Below, piece after piece: positions 34,890 to 42,748 of a stretch of 64,000 nucleotides of DNA (positions within the stretch are counted from its first letter, which is position 1; each line of letters begins with the position of its first letter). This stretch comes from Rhodococcus sp. SBT000017 (GTDB lineage Bacteria > Actinomycetota > Actinomycetes > Mycobacteriales > Mycobacteriaceae). The position numbers were made by a program, and so were the translations under genes. Location of the stretch: assembly GCF_003688915.1 (NCBI RefSeq), contig NZ_REFU01000001.1, positions 3,968,001 to 4,032,000 on the forward strand, given 5' to 3'. The notes beneath the pieces were generated by a model. It had not been told where the DNA came from. It made no database searches and saw only the letters and a list, made by a program, of their open reading frames with translations.

Positions 34890-35815
34890 CGCACGACGCC
34901 ACCGCGTCGACCCGCGTCCTGCAGCTTCTCCCGCCAGCCCGGTTCGCCCGGGGTGATGTCGGTGATCTCGAAGCGCTGATGCTGCTCGTACTGCAGACGC
35001 GCTGCGTTTCCGGCGTCGACCAGCGTTTTCGTCGAACCTTCGTCCAGTTCTTCCCGCGCTGCGGTGAGCGCATGCACCGCTTCGTCGAGCGCGGTTCGGA
35101 GAGCGGCGGCGTTGCCCTCGGTCATCGCCCGGACGAGATTCGGCGACGACGACGCCACCCGCGTCCCGTCCCGGAACGAGCCCGCAGCCAGGCCGAGCGC
35201 GAGTGGTCCGCCGTCCGCTCCCACGATTGCCAGTGCTTCGGCCAGCAGATGCGGTAGATGAGAAATTCTGGCAACAGCGCGGTCGTGTTCGACGCTCTCG
35301 GCCGGCACCACCACCGAACCGCAGTCGAGGGCGAGCTGGGCCACCCGAACCCACACGTCGGCGTCGACTCCCGGGTCGGTTGTCACCACCCACACCGCGT
35401 CGGTGAACAGTGTCGGATCGGTGGCCGACCACCCCGACTGATTGGTGCCCGCCATGGGATGTCCACCGACATAGCGAGCCTGTAGTCCGCGAGTGGCCAC
35501 GGCAGCGGCGACCTCGGCCTTGACGCTGACGACATCGGTGATCGGAGCCGCGGGCGCATGCTCGGCGACGGCCGCCAGAACGGAGTCGACGGCAGGCATC
35601 GGGACGGCGACGACGATCAACGCGTCCTGTGCTGCGGCCCTGCTCAGCGCTGCTGCCAGGTCGGTACCGACGTCGTAGCCATCGGTGGTGGCACCGGCGA
35701 TCGCGTCGGCCGATCGGTTCCATCCCCACACCTGACGGCCCGCGTCGTGGGCCGCGCGCAGGATCGACCCACCGATCAGTCCGAGACCCAGAACGCACAC
35801 CGAAGAAGAAGTCAC
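34862..35815 (-). CDS. tyrA: Prephenate dehydrogenase
   Basis: 317 residues from GTG 35815. The NAD(P) Rossmann motif is VCVLGLGLIGGSILRAA at the N-terminus. The TyrA signature follows: ITDVVSVKAEV, GGHPMAGTNQSGW with the catalytic His, and HDRAVARISHLPHLLAEAL. It oxidatively decarboxylates prephenate to 4-hydroxyphenylpyruvate in tyrosine synthesis. No chorismate mutase or ACT domain is fused. It is divergent from the tadA pair, as in related genomes. Confidence 0.93.
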   Translation of the reverse strand: MTSSSVCVLGLGLIGGSILRAAHDAGRQVWGWNRSADAIAGATTDGYDVGTDLAAALSRAAAQDALIVVAVPMPAVDSVLAAVAEHAPAAPITDVVSVKAEVAAAVATRGLQARYVGGHPMAGTNQSGWSATDPTLFTDAVWVVTTDPGVDADVWVRVAQLALDCGSVVVPAESVEHDRAVARISHLPHLLAEALAIVGADGGPLALGLAAGSFRDGTRVASSSPNLVRAMTEGNAAALRTALDEAVHALTAAREELDEGSTKTLVDAGNAARLQYEQHQRFEITDITPGEPGWREKLQDAGRRGGVVRQIRSASPG

Positions 35816-35896
35816 CCGATCAGATTGGCACAGGTGGGTGACGTCGACGGGAGGTGGACTTCGAATACCGGCCCCTACCGGACTACCGTTGCGCGC

Positions 35897-36436
35897 ATGG
35901 CCGCACAGCGCGCGAACAACAACCGCGCATCCGCACCGGAATACGACGACCTCGAGGGATTCGGCGTTGCAGTTGTCCGAGAGGAAGGCAAGTGGACCGT
36001 CACGCCGCTGTCCGACGACGCATTGACCAGCCTGTCGGCGGCAGAGACCGAACTGCGTGAACTGCGCAGCTCGGGAGCCGTGTTCGGACTGCTCGACGTG
36101 GACGAGGAATTCTTCGTCATCCTGCGTCCCGCACCGAACGGCACCCGACTCCTGCTGTCCGACGCGGTCGCCGCAGTGGACTACGAAATCGCCGCGGACG
36201 TTCTCGACGCATTGAACATCGAGATCCCCGACGTCGACCCCGACGAACTCGACGACATCGAACCCTACGAAGAAGGCGACCTCGCGCTGCTCGCCGACCT
36301 CGGACTACCCGAAGCCGTCCTCGGCATCATCGTCGCCGAGACCGACGACTACCCAGACGAGCAGCTGCAGTCCATCGCTGAACGACTGGGCTTCGAGGAC
36401 GAGTTCGCCGCAGCGGTGAACAAGCTGCGGCGGTAA
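35897..36436 (+). CDS. tRNA adenosine deaminase-associated protein
   Basis: 179 residues, strongly acidic in its C-terminal half (DVDPDELDDIEPYEEGD). The N-terminal EDLEGFGVAVVREEGKWTVTPL-like region matches the family of proteins encoded directly before tadA in actinobacteria. The ATG at 35897 leaves 3 bp between its stop and tadA. The function is not proven; the family name rests on the conserved neighbourhood. Confidence 0.88.
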   Translation: MAAQRANNNRASAPEYDDLEGFGVAVVREEGKWTVTPLSDDALTSLSAAETELRELRSSGAVFGLLDVDEEFFVILRPAPNGTRLLLSDAVAAVDYEIAADVLDALNIEIPDVDPDELDDIEPYEEGDLALLADLGLPEAVLGIIVAETDDYPDEQLQSIAERLGFEDEFAAAVNKLRR

Positions 36437-36439
36437 CCG

Positions 36440-36895
36440 ATGCCGGTGTCCGACGCGGACATGATCCGCGCAGCGCTGTCGGCTGCGGCCGAGGCATCGG
36501 ATGCCGACGTCCCCGTCGGAGCCGTCGTGTTCGACGCCTCGGGACGTGAGATCGCCCGGGCCTGCAATGCGCGGGAGGTGTCGGGCGATCCCACCGGACA
36601 TGCGGAAGTGATCGCACTGCGTCGAGCAGCGGCTGTCCACGGGGACGGCTGGCGACTCGAAGGCTGCACCCTGGCCGTCACGTTGGAACCCTGCACGATG
36701 TGCGCCGGGGCGTTGGTGCTGGCCCGCGTCGGAGCGGTGGTGTTCGGGGCCTGGGAACCCAAGACTGGAGCCGTCGGCTCGCTGTGGGACGTCGTGCGAG
36801 ACCGTCGACTCACCCACAGACCACAGGTTCGCGGTGGCGTACTGGAAGCCGAATGCGCCAAAGTGTTGACCACGTTCTTCGCTCGCCAGAGATAA
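36440..36895 (+). CDS. tadA: tRNA-specific adenosine deaminase
   Basis: 151 residues. Zinc site: GHAEVIAL (His ligand and proton-shuttle Glu) and the EPCTMCAGAL motif with two Cys ligands. VPVGAVVFD and KTGAVGSLWDV are typical. It converts A34 to inosine in the wobble position of tRNA-Arg(ACG). It follows its associated protein by 3 bp, so they are one operon. Confidence 0.94.
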   Translation: MPVSDADMIRAALSAAAEASDADVPVGAVVFDASGREIARACNAREVSGDPTGHAEVIALRRAAAVHGDGWRLEGCTLAVTLEPCTMCAGALVLARVGAVVFGAWEPKTGAVGSLWDVVRDRRLTHRPQVRGGVLEAECAKVLTTFFARQR

Positions 36896-36988
36896 CGATC
36901 TCGTCACACGGTGGCCCCGATGTCCACTTTTGTGGAGGGTGGAGGGCAGGCGCAAAGAAGCGCTCCAACCTCTGCGAAGGAGAGAACT

Positions 36989-37186
36989 ATGGGAATCGGC
37001 GACAAGATCTCGAACAAGTCCGAAGACCTCGGCGGCAAGGCCAAAGAAGCCGCAGGTTCGGCCACCGGAGACAGGGACCTCGAAGCAGAAGGCAAGGGCG
37101 ACCAGGCCTCGGCAGCAGTCAAGGACGGCGTCGAGAAGGTCAAGGACGCGGCCTCGAACATCAAGGACAAGCTCACCGGCAACTAG
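36989..37186 (+). CDS. CsbD family stress protein
   Basis: 65 residues, very rich in Lys, Asp, Ala and Gly: GDKISNKSEDLGGKAKEAAG, then DLEAEGKGDQASAAVKDG. This is the CsbD-like pattern of small hydrophilic general-stress proteins. The ATG at 36989 has GAAGGAGAG 5 bases upstream, a very strong site, suggesting high expression. It stands alone between tadA and tRNA-Ser. I could not pick a sigma-factor promoter with confidence. Confidence 0.9.
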   Translation: MGIGDKISNKSEDLGGKAKEAAGSATGDRDLEAEGKGDQASAAVKDGVEKVKDAASNIKDKLTGN

Positions 37187-37191
37187 TCGCC

Positions 37192-37262
37192 GGAGTGGAG
37201 CCTGCGGAATGACCAATGGATTTGCGCGCTGAGCAGGCGATTTAGCCTCAGGCCGTCATTCC
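37192..37262. repeat. REP-like element between csbD and tRNA-Ser
   Basis: It begins GGAGTGGAGCC followed by GCGGAATGACC (37192-37214), nearly the same as a segment inside the NRPS gene at 57701-57723 (21 of 23 bases). GGAATGAC (37206-37213) is inverted as GTCATTCC (37255-37262), giving 8-bp arms around a 41-nt loop. The first 12 bases from 37190 also equal the right arm of the hairpin at 23159-23170. Confidence 0.5.
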
Positions 37263-37264
37263 GG

Positions 37265-37270
37265 TACAGT
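37265..37270 (+). promoter_or_regulatory. Candidate -10 box of tRNA-Ser
   Basis: TACAGT ends 7 bases before the mature 5' end of the tRNA, the right distance for a -10 element with a very short leader. TTTAGC about 19 bp further upstream is a poor -35. Confidence 0.4.
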
Positions 37271-37277
37271 CTTCTGC

Positions 37278-37368
37278 GGTGGCGTGTCCGAGCGGCCTAA
37301 GGAGCACGCCTCGAAAGCGTGTGACGGGTAATCCCCGTCCGAGGGTTCAAATCCCTCCGCCACCGCCA
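37278..37368 (+). tRNA. tRNA-Ser (anticodon CGA), CCA encoded
   Basis: Acceptor stem GGTGGCG (37278-37284) pairs with CGCCACC (37358-37364), followed by discriminator G and an encoded CCA (37366-37368). The anticodon loop is CTCGAAA with anticodon CGA, decoding UCG. The long variable arm (GACGGGTAATCCCCGTC) is characteristic of serine tRNA, and the T arm is GAGGGTTCAAATCCCTC. Confidence 0.96.
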
Positions 37369-37371
37369 AAG

Positions 37372-37406
37372 CTCCCCACCTGTTCACACAGGTGGGGAGT
37401 TTTTTT
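37372..37406 (+). terminator. Rho-independent terminator after tRNA-Ser
   Basis: CTCCCCACCTG (37372-37382) pairs with CAGGTGGGGAG (37389-37399) around a 6-nt loop and is followed by seven T. This is a canonical intrinsic terminator and the clearest one in the window. Confidence 0.95.
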
Positions 37407-37459
37407 GTGCGCTACGTGAGGGTGGGGGCAGCGGCCGGGGTGTGCGGCCGGGGTCTTGT

Positions 37460-37565
37460 CGCAAACGCGCGCGCATTCGTGGGACGCGTTCGGATTTGCT
37501 ATTGATGCGGGGTCTATTTCGCGCGCACCTAGCAAGTGCGCGCGCGTTTGCGGGATCACTGGGGC
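37460..37565. repeat. Palindromic repeat unit, copy 1 (106 bp)
   Basis: Outer arms CGCAAACGCGCGCGCA (37460-37475) and its exact inverse (37537-37552). Inner arms CGCGCGCAC (37520-37528) and GTGCGCGCG (37536-37544) with a 7-nt loop. The inner right arm overlaps the outer right arm, so the two hairpins exclude each other. About 94% identical to copy 2. Confidence 0.85.
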
Positions 37566-37654
37566 GGGAGCACCGGGCGGAAGTGGGCGTACTCAGGAGT
37601 TCACGGGTGCTGGTTCATGGGTGCAGGGTTTCGGTCCTCCGCGGCTGAGTCTGG

Positions 37655-37760
37655 CGCAAACGCGCGCGCATTCGTCAGATGCGTTCGGATTTGCTTTCGA
37701 TGCGGGGTCTATTTCGCGCGCACTTAGCAAGTGCGCGCGCGTTTGCGGGATCACTGGGGC
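37655..37760. repeat. Palindromic repeat unit, copy 2 (106 bp)
   Basis: Same length and layout as copy 1 with about six substitutions, all between or outside the arms; the 16-bp outer arms (37655-37670 and 37732-37747) and the inner arms are identical to copy 1. Conservation of the arms over the centre points to selection for, or spread through, the structure. Confidence 0.85.
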
Positions 37761-37820
37761 CGGGGCGGGATCGGCGGGGCCAGGGCGGGATCACTGGGGC
37801 CCGGGCGGGATCACCGGGGC
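37745..37820. repeat. 20-bp tandem repeat, four units
   Basis: GCGGGATCACTGGGGC-type units start at 37745, 37765, 37785 and 37805, an exact 20-bp period, the last unit partial. The first unit overlaps the end of palindromic copy 2. Unit 2 carries GGCG for ACTG. A likely variable-number locus. Confidence 0.75.
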
Positions 37821-37846
37821 GCACCGAACCCCAGCGACTCAGACGC

Positions 37847-38302
37847 TCAGCACTCTCCCGCACCGGCGGCGTCGAGTCCCCGCAGAATTTCGTTCTGATC
37901 GCCGGGCGGTACGTCGTTCCAGCTGGGCGCGGTGGTCATTTCGTTGCGCAGACCCTCGACGGATGCGGCGCGATCGGAGATTCCGGTCTGCTCCAGCGCA
38001 TCGATGGACGGCAGAAACTGCGTGCAGGTCTGCTGGTAGAGCGCTTCGCCGGTGACGCCTGAGGTCGCGTCGGTCGGGGCCGCGGGCTCGGCCGCAGGCG
38101 GTACCTCGGAAACAGGAGCGGGCGCGGGCGCAGGTGCTTCGACCGTGGTGCTGGTCGGGTCCGTGGTGGAGGCGACAGCAGATGTGGTCGTAGCCGCGGC
38201 GGGTGTGCTCGACGCTTCCTCGGTCGACGGGTCGTTGCTACATCCGGCAACCGAGACGGCGACGATCAGCCCGAGCAATCCGGTCGCGATTTTTCCGTTC
38301 AT
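37847..38302 (-). CDS. Small lipoprotein with Thr/Ala/Pro-rich linker, hypothetical
   Basis: 151 residues from ATG 38302. A lipoprotein signal (GLLGLIVAVSVAGCSND, Cys near residue 21) is followed by a low-complexity Ser/Thr/Ala/Pro linker (about 25-75) and a C-terminal domain with two cysteines (QQTCTQFLP and the last residue Cys) that may form a disulfide. The last 60 residues look helical. No family recognised. It lies 23 bp after the alpha/beta hydrolase stop on the same strand. Confidence 0.75.
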   Translation of the reverse strand: MNGKIATGLLGLIVAVSVAGCSNDPSTEEASSTPAAATTTSAVASTTDPTSTTVEAPAPAPAPVSEVPPAAEPAAPTDATSGVTGEALYQQTCTQFLPSIDALEQTGISDRAASVEGLRNEMTTAPSWNDVPPGDQNEILRGLDAAGAGEC

Positions 38303-38325
38303 CGCAACTGTGTACCACCTGCGGC

Positions 38326-39240
38326 TCACAGCAGCGTTTGCGCACGTCCGGTAATGGTGCTCAGCGCCGTCGACCAGGCGAGGTTCTTCGGGTCGAGAAA
38401 CGCTCCGTGTCCGGCGCCGGGCAGCACGACGAGCTCGGGGTCGGTGCTGCCCGCCTTCGTGGCGGCGTCGACGTAGACGCGGCTCTGGTTCACCGAGACG
38501 GTTCGGTCGGCGTCACCGTGCAGCGCGGTCAGTGGAACGTCGAGTGGGAGGTATTCGATGGGTGAGGCGATCTTGTAGCGTCCGGGCACCTCGTTCGGCA
38601 TACCGCCGAGGAAGGCAGGCACGAACTTGTCGCCGCCGATGTCGGCTGCTCGTTTCATGTCGAAGACGCCGGCCATGATGGTGGCGCTGCGTGGTCGGAT
38701 CTTCGGTTCTGCTCCCGGTGCGTCGACCGGCATGAGGTGTCGAGCCGCCACCCATGCGGCGAGTTGGCCGCCGGCCGAATGTCCGGCGACGTGGACGCGA
38801 TCGAGATCGAGCCGCCCGTCTGCTGCACCCTGTACGACGGTTGCCAGTGCCTCGGTGGCGTCGTCGACGTCGGAGAGGGTGTTGGCCCAGTTGTTCGGGC
38901 CACGCCGATACTCGACGTTCCACACGGCGATGCCCTCGTCGGCGATGGCCGTCGACATCTGCTGGAAGTACGACAGGTCGAGATCTTCCTGCCATCCGCC
39001 GCCATGAATCATCACCACCACCGGGAGCGAGGTGGCGTTGTTGTCGGGGAGGTAGAGGTCGCCGATGTTGTCCGGTTCGTACCCGTACTTCAGTCGGATG
39101 GGATCCCCGGCCGGGCCCGATACCGGCTGCAGCGCAGCCGAATACGTCTCGGCGGTACTCGGTGATGAGTCGGTGTCGGCCGAACTGCAGCCGACCAACG
39201 CGACCGTCAGCAGACCGGAGAGGAAATGACGACGATTCAC
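38326..39240 (-). CDS. Exported alpha/beta hydrolase (BD-FAE / esterase type), Tat lipoprotein
   Basis: 304 residues from GTG 39240, which overlaps the PHP gene stop (GTGA). The N-terminus NRRHFLSGLLTVALVGCSS combines a twin-arginine motif with a lipobox. The hydrolase core has the oxyanion HGGGW, nucleophile AGHSAGGQ, a late Asp in HGDADRTV and His in GAGHGAF, as in kynurenine-formamidase/feruloyl-esterase-like enzymes. The substrate is unknown; a kynurenine formamidase role is conceivable by family but unlikely because it is exported. Confidence 0.85.
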   Translation of the reverse strand: MNRRHFLSGLLTVALVGCSSADTDSSPSTAETYSAALQPVSGPAGDPIRLKYGYEPDNIGDLYLPDNNATSLPVVVMIHGGGWQEDLDLSYFQQMSTAIADEGIAVWNVEYRRGPNNWANTLSDVDDATEALATVVQGAADGRLDLDRVHVAGHSAGGQLAAWVAARHLMPVDAPGAEPKIRPRSATIMAGVFDMKRAADIGGDKFVPAFLGGMPNEVPGRYKIASPIEYLPLDVPLTALHGDADRTVSVNQSRVYVDAATKAGSTDPELVVLPGAGHGAFLDPKNLAWSTALSTITGRAQTLL

Positions 39241-40256
39241 GCGCGCTGCGCCGTCCACTCGAGCAGTTCGGCAAGGGGCCACGTGTTGATCACACGCTCG
39301 GCAGGCACACCCTGCGCTTCGGCGCGGACGCAGCCGTAGCCCTGCCAGTCGAGCTGCCCGGGCGCATGCGCGTCGGTGTCGATGGAGAACAGGCAGCCGC
39401 GTTCGAGGGCGATGTCGATCAGTCGCTCGGGGGGATCCTGGCGCTCGGGTCTGGCATTGATCTCCACTGCGGTGCCGAACTGGCGGCAGCCCTCGAACAC
39501 CACGGGGGCGTCGAACGTCGATTCGGGCCTGGTGCCGCGGCCACCCTCGACGAGCCGTCCGGTGCAGTGGCCGAGGACGTCGACATGCGGGTTGGCGATG
39601 GCGGTGACCATGCGCTTGGTCATGGTCTTGGAGTCGGCTCGCAGGTTGGAGTGCACGCTGGCCACCACCACGTCCAGCTCGGCGAGCAGGCCCTCGTCCT
39701 GGTCGAGCGATCCGTCGTCGAGAATGTCGACTTCGATTCCGGTGAGGATGCGGAACGGCGCGAGCCGCTCGTTGAGCTCGGCGATCACATCGAGCTGTGC
39801 ACGCAGGCGCTCGGCGGTGAGGCCGTTGGCAACCTTGAGGCGCGGGGAATGATCGGTCAGAGCGCAGTATTCGTGGCCGAGCCGCGCGGCGGTGCGCATC
39901 ATTTCCTCGATTCCGCTGCCGCCGTCGGACCAGTTGGAATGGGTGTGCAGATCACCCTTCAATGCGCCGCGAAGTTCGTTGTCTCCGATGGGTTCTGCCG
40001 CGTCGCGTTGCTCGCGGAGGTAATCCGGGACGTCCTGGGTCAGAGCCTGGCGAATGATCAGCGAGGTCTTGGCTCCGATACCGGTCAGCGAGGACCAGCT
40101 GTCTGCCTTCTCGTGCTCGGATCGTTGTGCGGGCGTGAGGGATTCGACGACATCTGCTGCCCGACGGTAGGCCTTGACGCGATGGGTGTCCGAGCGGGAG
40201 CGTTCGAGCCAGAAGCCGATCTCTCGAAGTGCGTCCACCGGATCCATGCGGTCCAT
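39237..40256 (-). CDS. PHP-domain protein with N-terminal helix-hairpin-helix region
   Basis: About 339 residues from ATG 40256 (ATG 40247 and an upstream start at 40277 are possible). The N-terminal 100 residues (FWLERSRSDTHRVKAYRRAAD; LTGIGAKTSLIIRQAL) resemble the HhH part of family X polymerases. The C-terminal PHP domain has the metal ligands in KGDLHTHSNWSDG, ALTDHSPRL, ILTGIEVDIL, VVASVHSN, LGHCTGR and SIDTDAHAPGQ. Probable metal-dependent phosphoesterase acting on DNA or a nucleotide; no polymerase catalytic domain is present. It overlaps the hydrolase start by 4 bp. Confidence 0.85.
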   Translation of the reverse strand: MDRMDPVDALREIGFWLERSRSDTHRVKAYRRAADVVESLTPAQRSEHEKADSWSSLTGIGAKTSLIIRQALTQDVPDYLREQRDAAEPIGDNELRGALKGDLHTHSNWSDGGSGIEEMMRTAARLGHEYCALTDHSPRLKVANGLTAERLRAQLDVIAELNERLAPFRILTGIEVDILDDGSLDQDEGLLAELDVVVASVHSNLRADSKTMTKRMVTAIANPHVDVLGHCTGRLVEGGRGTRPESTFDAPVVFEGCRQFGTAVEINARPERQDPPERLIDIALERGCLFSIDTDAHAPGQLDWQGYGCVRAEAQGVPAERVINTWPLAELLEWTAQRA

Positions 40257-40367
40257 TGTGCCTGGCGGTACCGACACGTGTTCACGGGGTAAACGGACAA
40301 AACTCTCAGGGAGTTACCAGGTCGCTCACTCCCCATGGGCTTGAAGCTGCAACTACCATCGGCAGTC

Positions 40368-41057
40368 ATGACCAAGAAATGGTGGATCGTAGGAATAGTT
40401 GTCGTCGCCGTGGTGGCGCTGGGGCTGTACTTCGGCCCCAAGATCTATGCATCGCTCCAGGAAGACGACGCACCGGCAGCATCGGTGTCCACCTCGGGCG
40501 CGCAGGCCGCCAGCACCGAGAGCATCGATGGACGGTGGATCGTCACTCCAGGTGACGCTGCCAACGCGACCGCCGCGGGCTACACCGTCGACGAGCTGCT
40601 CAACGGGTCCGATGTCACCGTCGTCGGGTCGACGACCGAGGTCGCAGGCAACGTCGTCATCGCCGACGACACCCTCACAGAGGGGCAGGTGGTCGTCATG
40701 ACCAACTCGATCAGCACCGACAGTGATCGACGTGACGGCCAGTTCCGCGGCAACATCTTCGACACTGCCACCTACCCGACGGCGACGTTCAACATCGACT
40801 CGCCGATCGATCTGTCCTCGCTGCCCAAGGACGGCACCACCGAAACCGTCACCGCCGAGGGCACATTGACGCTCAAGGATCAGACGCGTCCGGTCTCGGT
40901 GGAGATGGAGGTGCTGCAGTCCGGTGACACGCTCATCGCGTCGGGCGCAATTCCGACCACGTGGACCGACTACGGCATCGAACCGCCGTCGCTCGGCTTC
41001 GTCACCGTGGAGGGCTCGGGAACCGTCGACTTCCTGATCAATCTGAGTCAGCAGTAG
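40368..41057 (+). CDS. YceI family protein, membrane-anchored
   Basis: 229 residues from ATG 40368. One N-terminal helix (about 5-25, WWIVGIVVVAVVALGLYF) anchors it, and a YceI domain follows outside (IDGRWIVTPG; NIFDTATYPTATFNIDSPI; TAEGTLTLKDQTRPVSVEMEV). The YceI fold binds isoprenoid or other lipids. It is the second YceI gene of the window. Its 3' end overlaps the convergent desaturase-like gene by 20 bp. Confidence 0.87.
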   Translation: MTKKWWIVGIVVVAVVALGLYFGPKIYASLQEDDAPAASVSTSGAQAASTESIDGRWIVTPGDAANATAAGYTVDELLNGSDVTVVGSTTEVAGNVVIADDTLTEGQVVVMTNSISTDSDRRDGQFRGNIFDTATYPTATFNIDSPIDLSSLPKDGTTETVTAEGTLTLKDQTRPVSVEMEVLQSGDTLIASGAIPTTWTDYGIEPPSLGFVTVEGSGTVDFLINLSQQ

Positions 41058-41943
41058 CGCGTTCTCTCGCGGCCCCGGGCGTCCATCCCGGCGGTCCGAC
41101 GAGATATCCGACGCGTTCCTTCCATGACCGCGATGCCGCAACATCCCGCGCGATGTTGCGGTATTCGTGTGTCTGGAGGGTCCAGATGTTGAACGTGTCG
41201 ACGGGCTTGGTGAGGCCGTAGTTGGGGCGCTCGACCTCCTCGGCGTAGGTACCGAACAGGCGGTCCCAGATGATGAGGATGCCGCCGTAGTTCTTGTCCA
41301 GATACTGAGGATCGCGGCCGTGATGGACGCGATGGTGCGAGGGCGTGTTGAAGACGAACTCGAACGGACGCGGCAGCCGGTCGATGCGCTCGGTGTGTAC
41401 CCAGAATTGGTAGACGAGGTTGATCGAGAAGCCGACGAACACCATCCACGGCGGCATGCCCAGCAGTGGGAGCGGAAGCCACATGATGACCTCGCCGCTG
41501 TTGTTCCACTTCTGTCGCAGCGCCGCCGCGAAGTTGAAGTACTCGCTCGAATGATGGGCCTGATGCGTCGCCCAGATCAGTCGGGTTCGATGCGCGATGC
41601 GGTGATAGCCGTAGAACAGCAGGTCGACGCCCAGGATCAGGATCACCCACGTGTACCAGGCGTCGGCCGGGAGATGCCACGGCGCCACGTAGACGTAGAT
41701 CGCCGTGTAGCCGACTAGGGCGAGCGCCTTCCATGCCGTGGTGGTCGCGATGGACACCAGTCCCATGCTCAGGCTGGAGCGCGCATCCCTGCCGGAATAG
41801 CTACCGCGTTCACCGTCTTCGAGCTTCGCGGCCGCAATCCATTCGATTGCCAGCAGCAGTGCGAACGCGGGAATGGCCAGCGCGACGGGATCGCGCAGCG
41901 GTTCGGGCAGTGCATTCCACGCCGAACCGATCCAGTCGCTCAT
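41038..41943 (-). CDS. Sterol desaturase / fatty acid hydroxylase superfamily membrane enzyme
   Basis: 301 residues from ATG 41943 with GGGAGGTTCG upstream. The di-iron histidine clusters are present: GYHRIAHR, THQAHHSSE and SHHRVHHGRD, with NYGG and a late RNIARD. About four membrane helices. It hydroxylates or desaturates a lipid using O2; the substrate cannot be told. It is divergent from the SOUL haem-binding gene. Confidence 0.9.
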   Translation of the reverse strand: MSDWIGSAWNALPEPLRDPVALAIPAFALLLAIEWIAAAKLEDGERGSYSGRDARSSLSMGLVSIATTTAWKALALVGYTAIYVYVAPWHLPADAWYTWVILILGVDLLFYGYHRIAHRTRLIWATHQAHHSSEYFNFAAALRQKWNNSGEVIMWLPLPLLGMPPWMVFVGFSINLVYQFWVHTERIDRLPRPFEFVFNTPSHHRVHHGRDPQYLDKNYGGILIIWDRLFGTYAEEVERPNYGLTKPVDTFNIWTLQTHEYRNIARDVAASRSWKERVGYLVGPPGWTPGAARERATADSD

Positions 41944-42052
41944 CGAACCTCCCGCGTGACAGTGAGAGGTTGAGTGTAACGCTGTCTGCCCAGTTTCCCA
42001 CGGCTCGTACCGTGGAGGGGCGCACACATCGGTCGAGAGAGCGGAATCGGAC

Positions 42053-42688
42053 TTGTTGCAGAAAATTGCGTCCACGGTCGGGCAGGTGGGCGAGTCCGTG
42101 TTGAGTGTCGTTGGCATTCGAGTCGGTACCGAGGAGCCGCCGCACACGAGCCGTCGACTGACCGATGCGGTGGAGATCCGTCGCTACGAACCACGCATCG
42201 CGGCGCAGACCACGGTCGACGCCGATGAGGACGAGGCACGCCAGGAGGGTTTCCGTCGCCTGGCCCGGTACATATTCGGCGGAAACGGGGACAAGCAAAA
42301 GGTTGCAATGACCGCTCCCGTCAGTCAGTCGTCCGCAGGCTCGAAGAAGATTGCGATGACTGCCCCTGTGTCGAGCACGCCCGGCAGCACCGGCTGGGTC
42401 GTCCGGTTCTTCATGCCGTCCGAGTGGACGATGGACACGCTGCCCACGCCCGACGACGACCGTGTGACGTTGACGGAGGTCCCGGCGGAGACGGTGGCCG
42501 TGTTGCGTTTCAGCGGGGGCCGCGGCCGGGGCGACGTCGAACCACAGATGGCTGCGTTGACGGAAGCGTTGCGTGCACACGGCATCGAGATGCTCGGTGA
42601 GCCGATGACCTGGTTCTACGATCCTCCGTGGACCTTGCCGCCACTGCGTCGCAACGAGGTGGTCGTGGCGATACCGGAAGGTTCCTGA
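42053..42688 (+). CDS. SOUL family haem-binding protein
   Basis: 211 residues from TTG 42053 (a TTG one codon later is equivalent), with GAGAG upstream. The SOUL fold is shown by VEIRRYEPRIAAQTTV, the two repeated KIAMTAPVS segments typical of the family, VRFFMPSEWTMDTLP, and the closing GEPMTWFYDPPWTLPPLRRNEV. Such proteins bind haem or tetrapyrroles. The cellular role is unknown. It is 60 bp upstream of the Rrf2 regulator gene. Confidence 0.88.
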   Translation: MLQKIASTVGQVGESVLSVVGIRVGTEEPPHTSRRLTDAVEIRRYEPRIAAQTTVDADEDEARQEGFRRLARYIFGGNGDKQKVAMTAPVSQSSAGSKKIAMTAPVSSTPGSTGWVVRFFMPSEWTMDTLPTPDDDRVTLTEVPAETVAVLRFSGGRGRGDVEPQMAALTEALRAHGIEMLGEPMTWFYDPPWTLPPLRRNEVVVAIPEGS

Positions 42689-42718
42689 CACGTTGGGGCA
42701 TTCCGGCAACTGCTCGCT

Positions 42719-42744
42719 AATTCCCTACTGCAATGGTAGGAATT
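42719..42744. promoter_or_regulatory. Rrf2 operator candidate
   Basis: AATTCC(C)TAC (42719-42728) and GTAGGAATT (42736-42744) are inverted around 7 nt, with one extra C in the left arm. It ends 4 bp before the GTG start of the Rrf2 gene, a position suited to autorepression. Confidence 0.55.
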
Positions 42745-42748
42745 TAAC

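Larger units (their letters stand above)
37407..37846. other. 440-bp non-coding region built of repeats
   Basis: No credible gene. Frames stay open through it only because of high GC and the repeats. It contains two 106-bp direct repeats (37460-37565 and 37655-37760), each enclosing nested inverted repeats, and a 20-bp tandem repeat at 37745-37820. The flanks 37407-37459 and 37566-37654 are GC-rich with nothing recognisable. Confidence 0.75.

Noticed and set aside
37460..37760. CRISPR-like array
   Set aside because: Only two units, each 106 bp with nested palindromes and 89 bp apart; there are no short regular spacers and no cas genes.
37456..38055. A 199-codon plus-strand frame through the repeat region
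   Set aside because: It is open only because the GC-rich repeat lacks stops; its protein repeats merely reflect the DNA repeat, and it runs antisense into the lipoprotein gene.
38754..40292. A 512-codon plus-strand frame opposite the hydrolase and PHP genes
   Set aside because: Both opposing genes have intact catalytic motifs; this frame has no start context or family resemblance.
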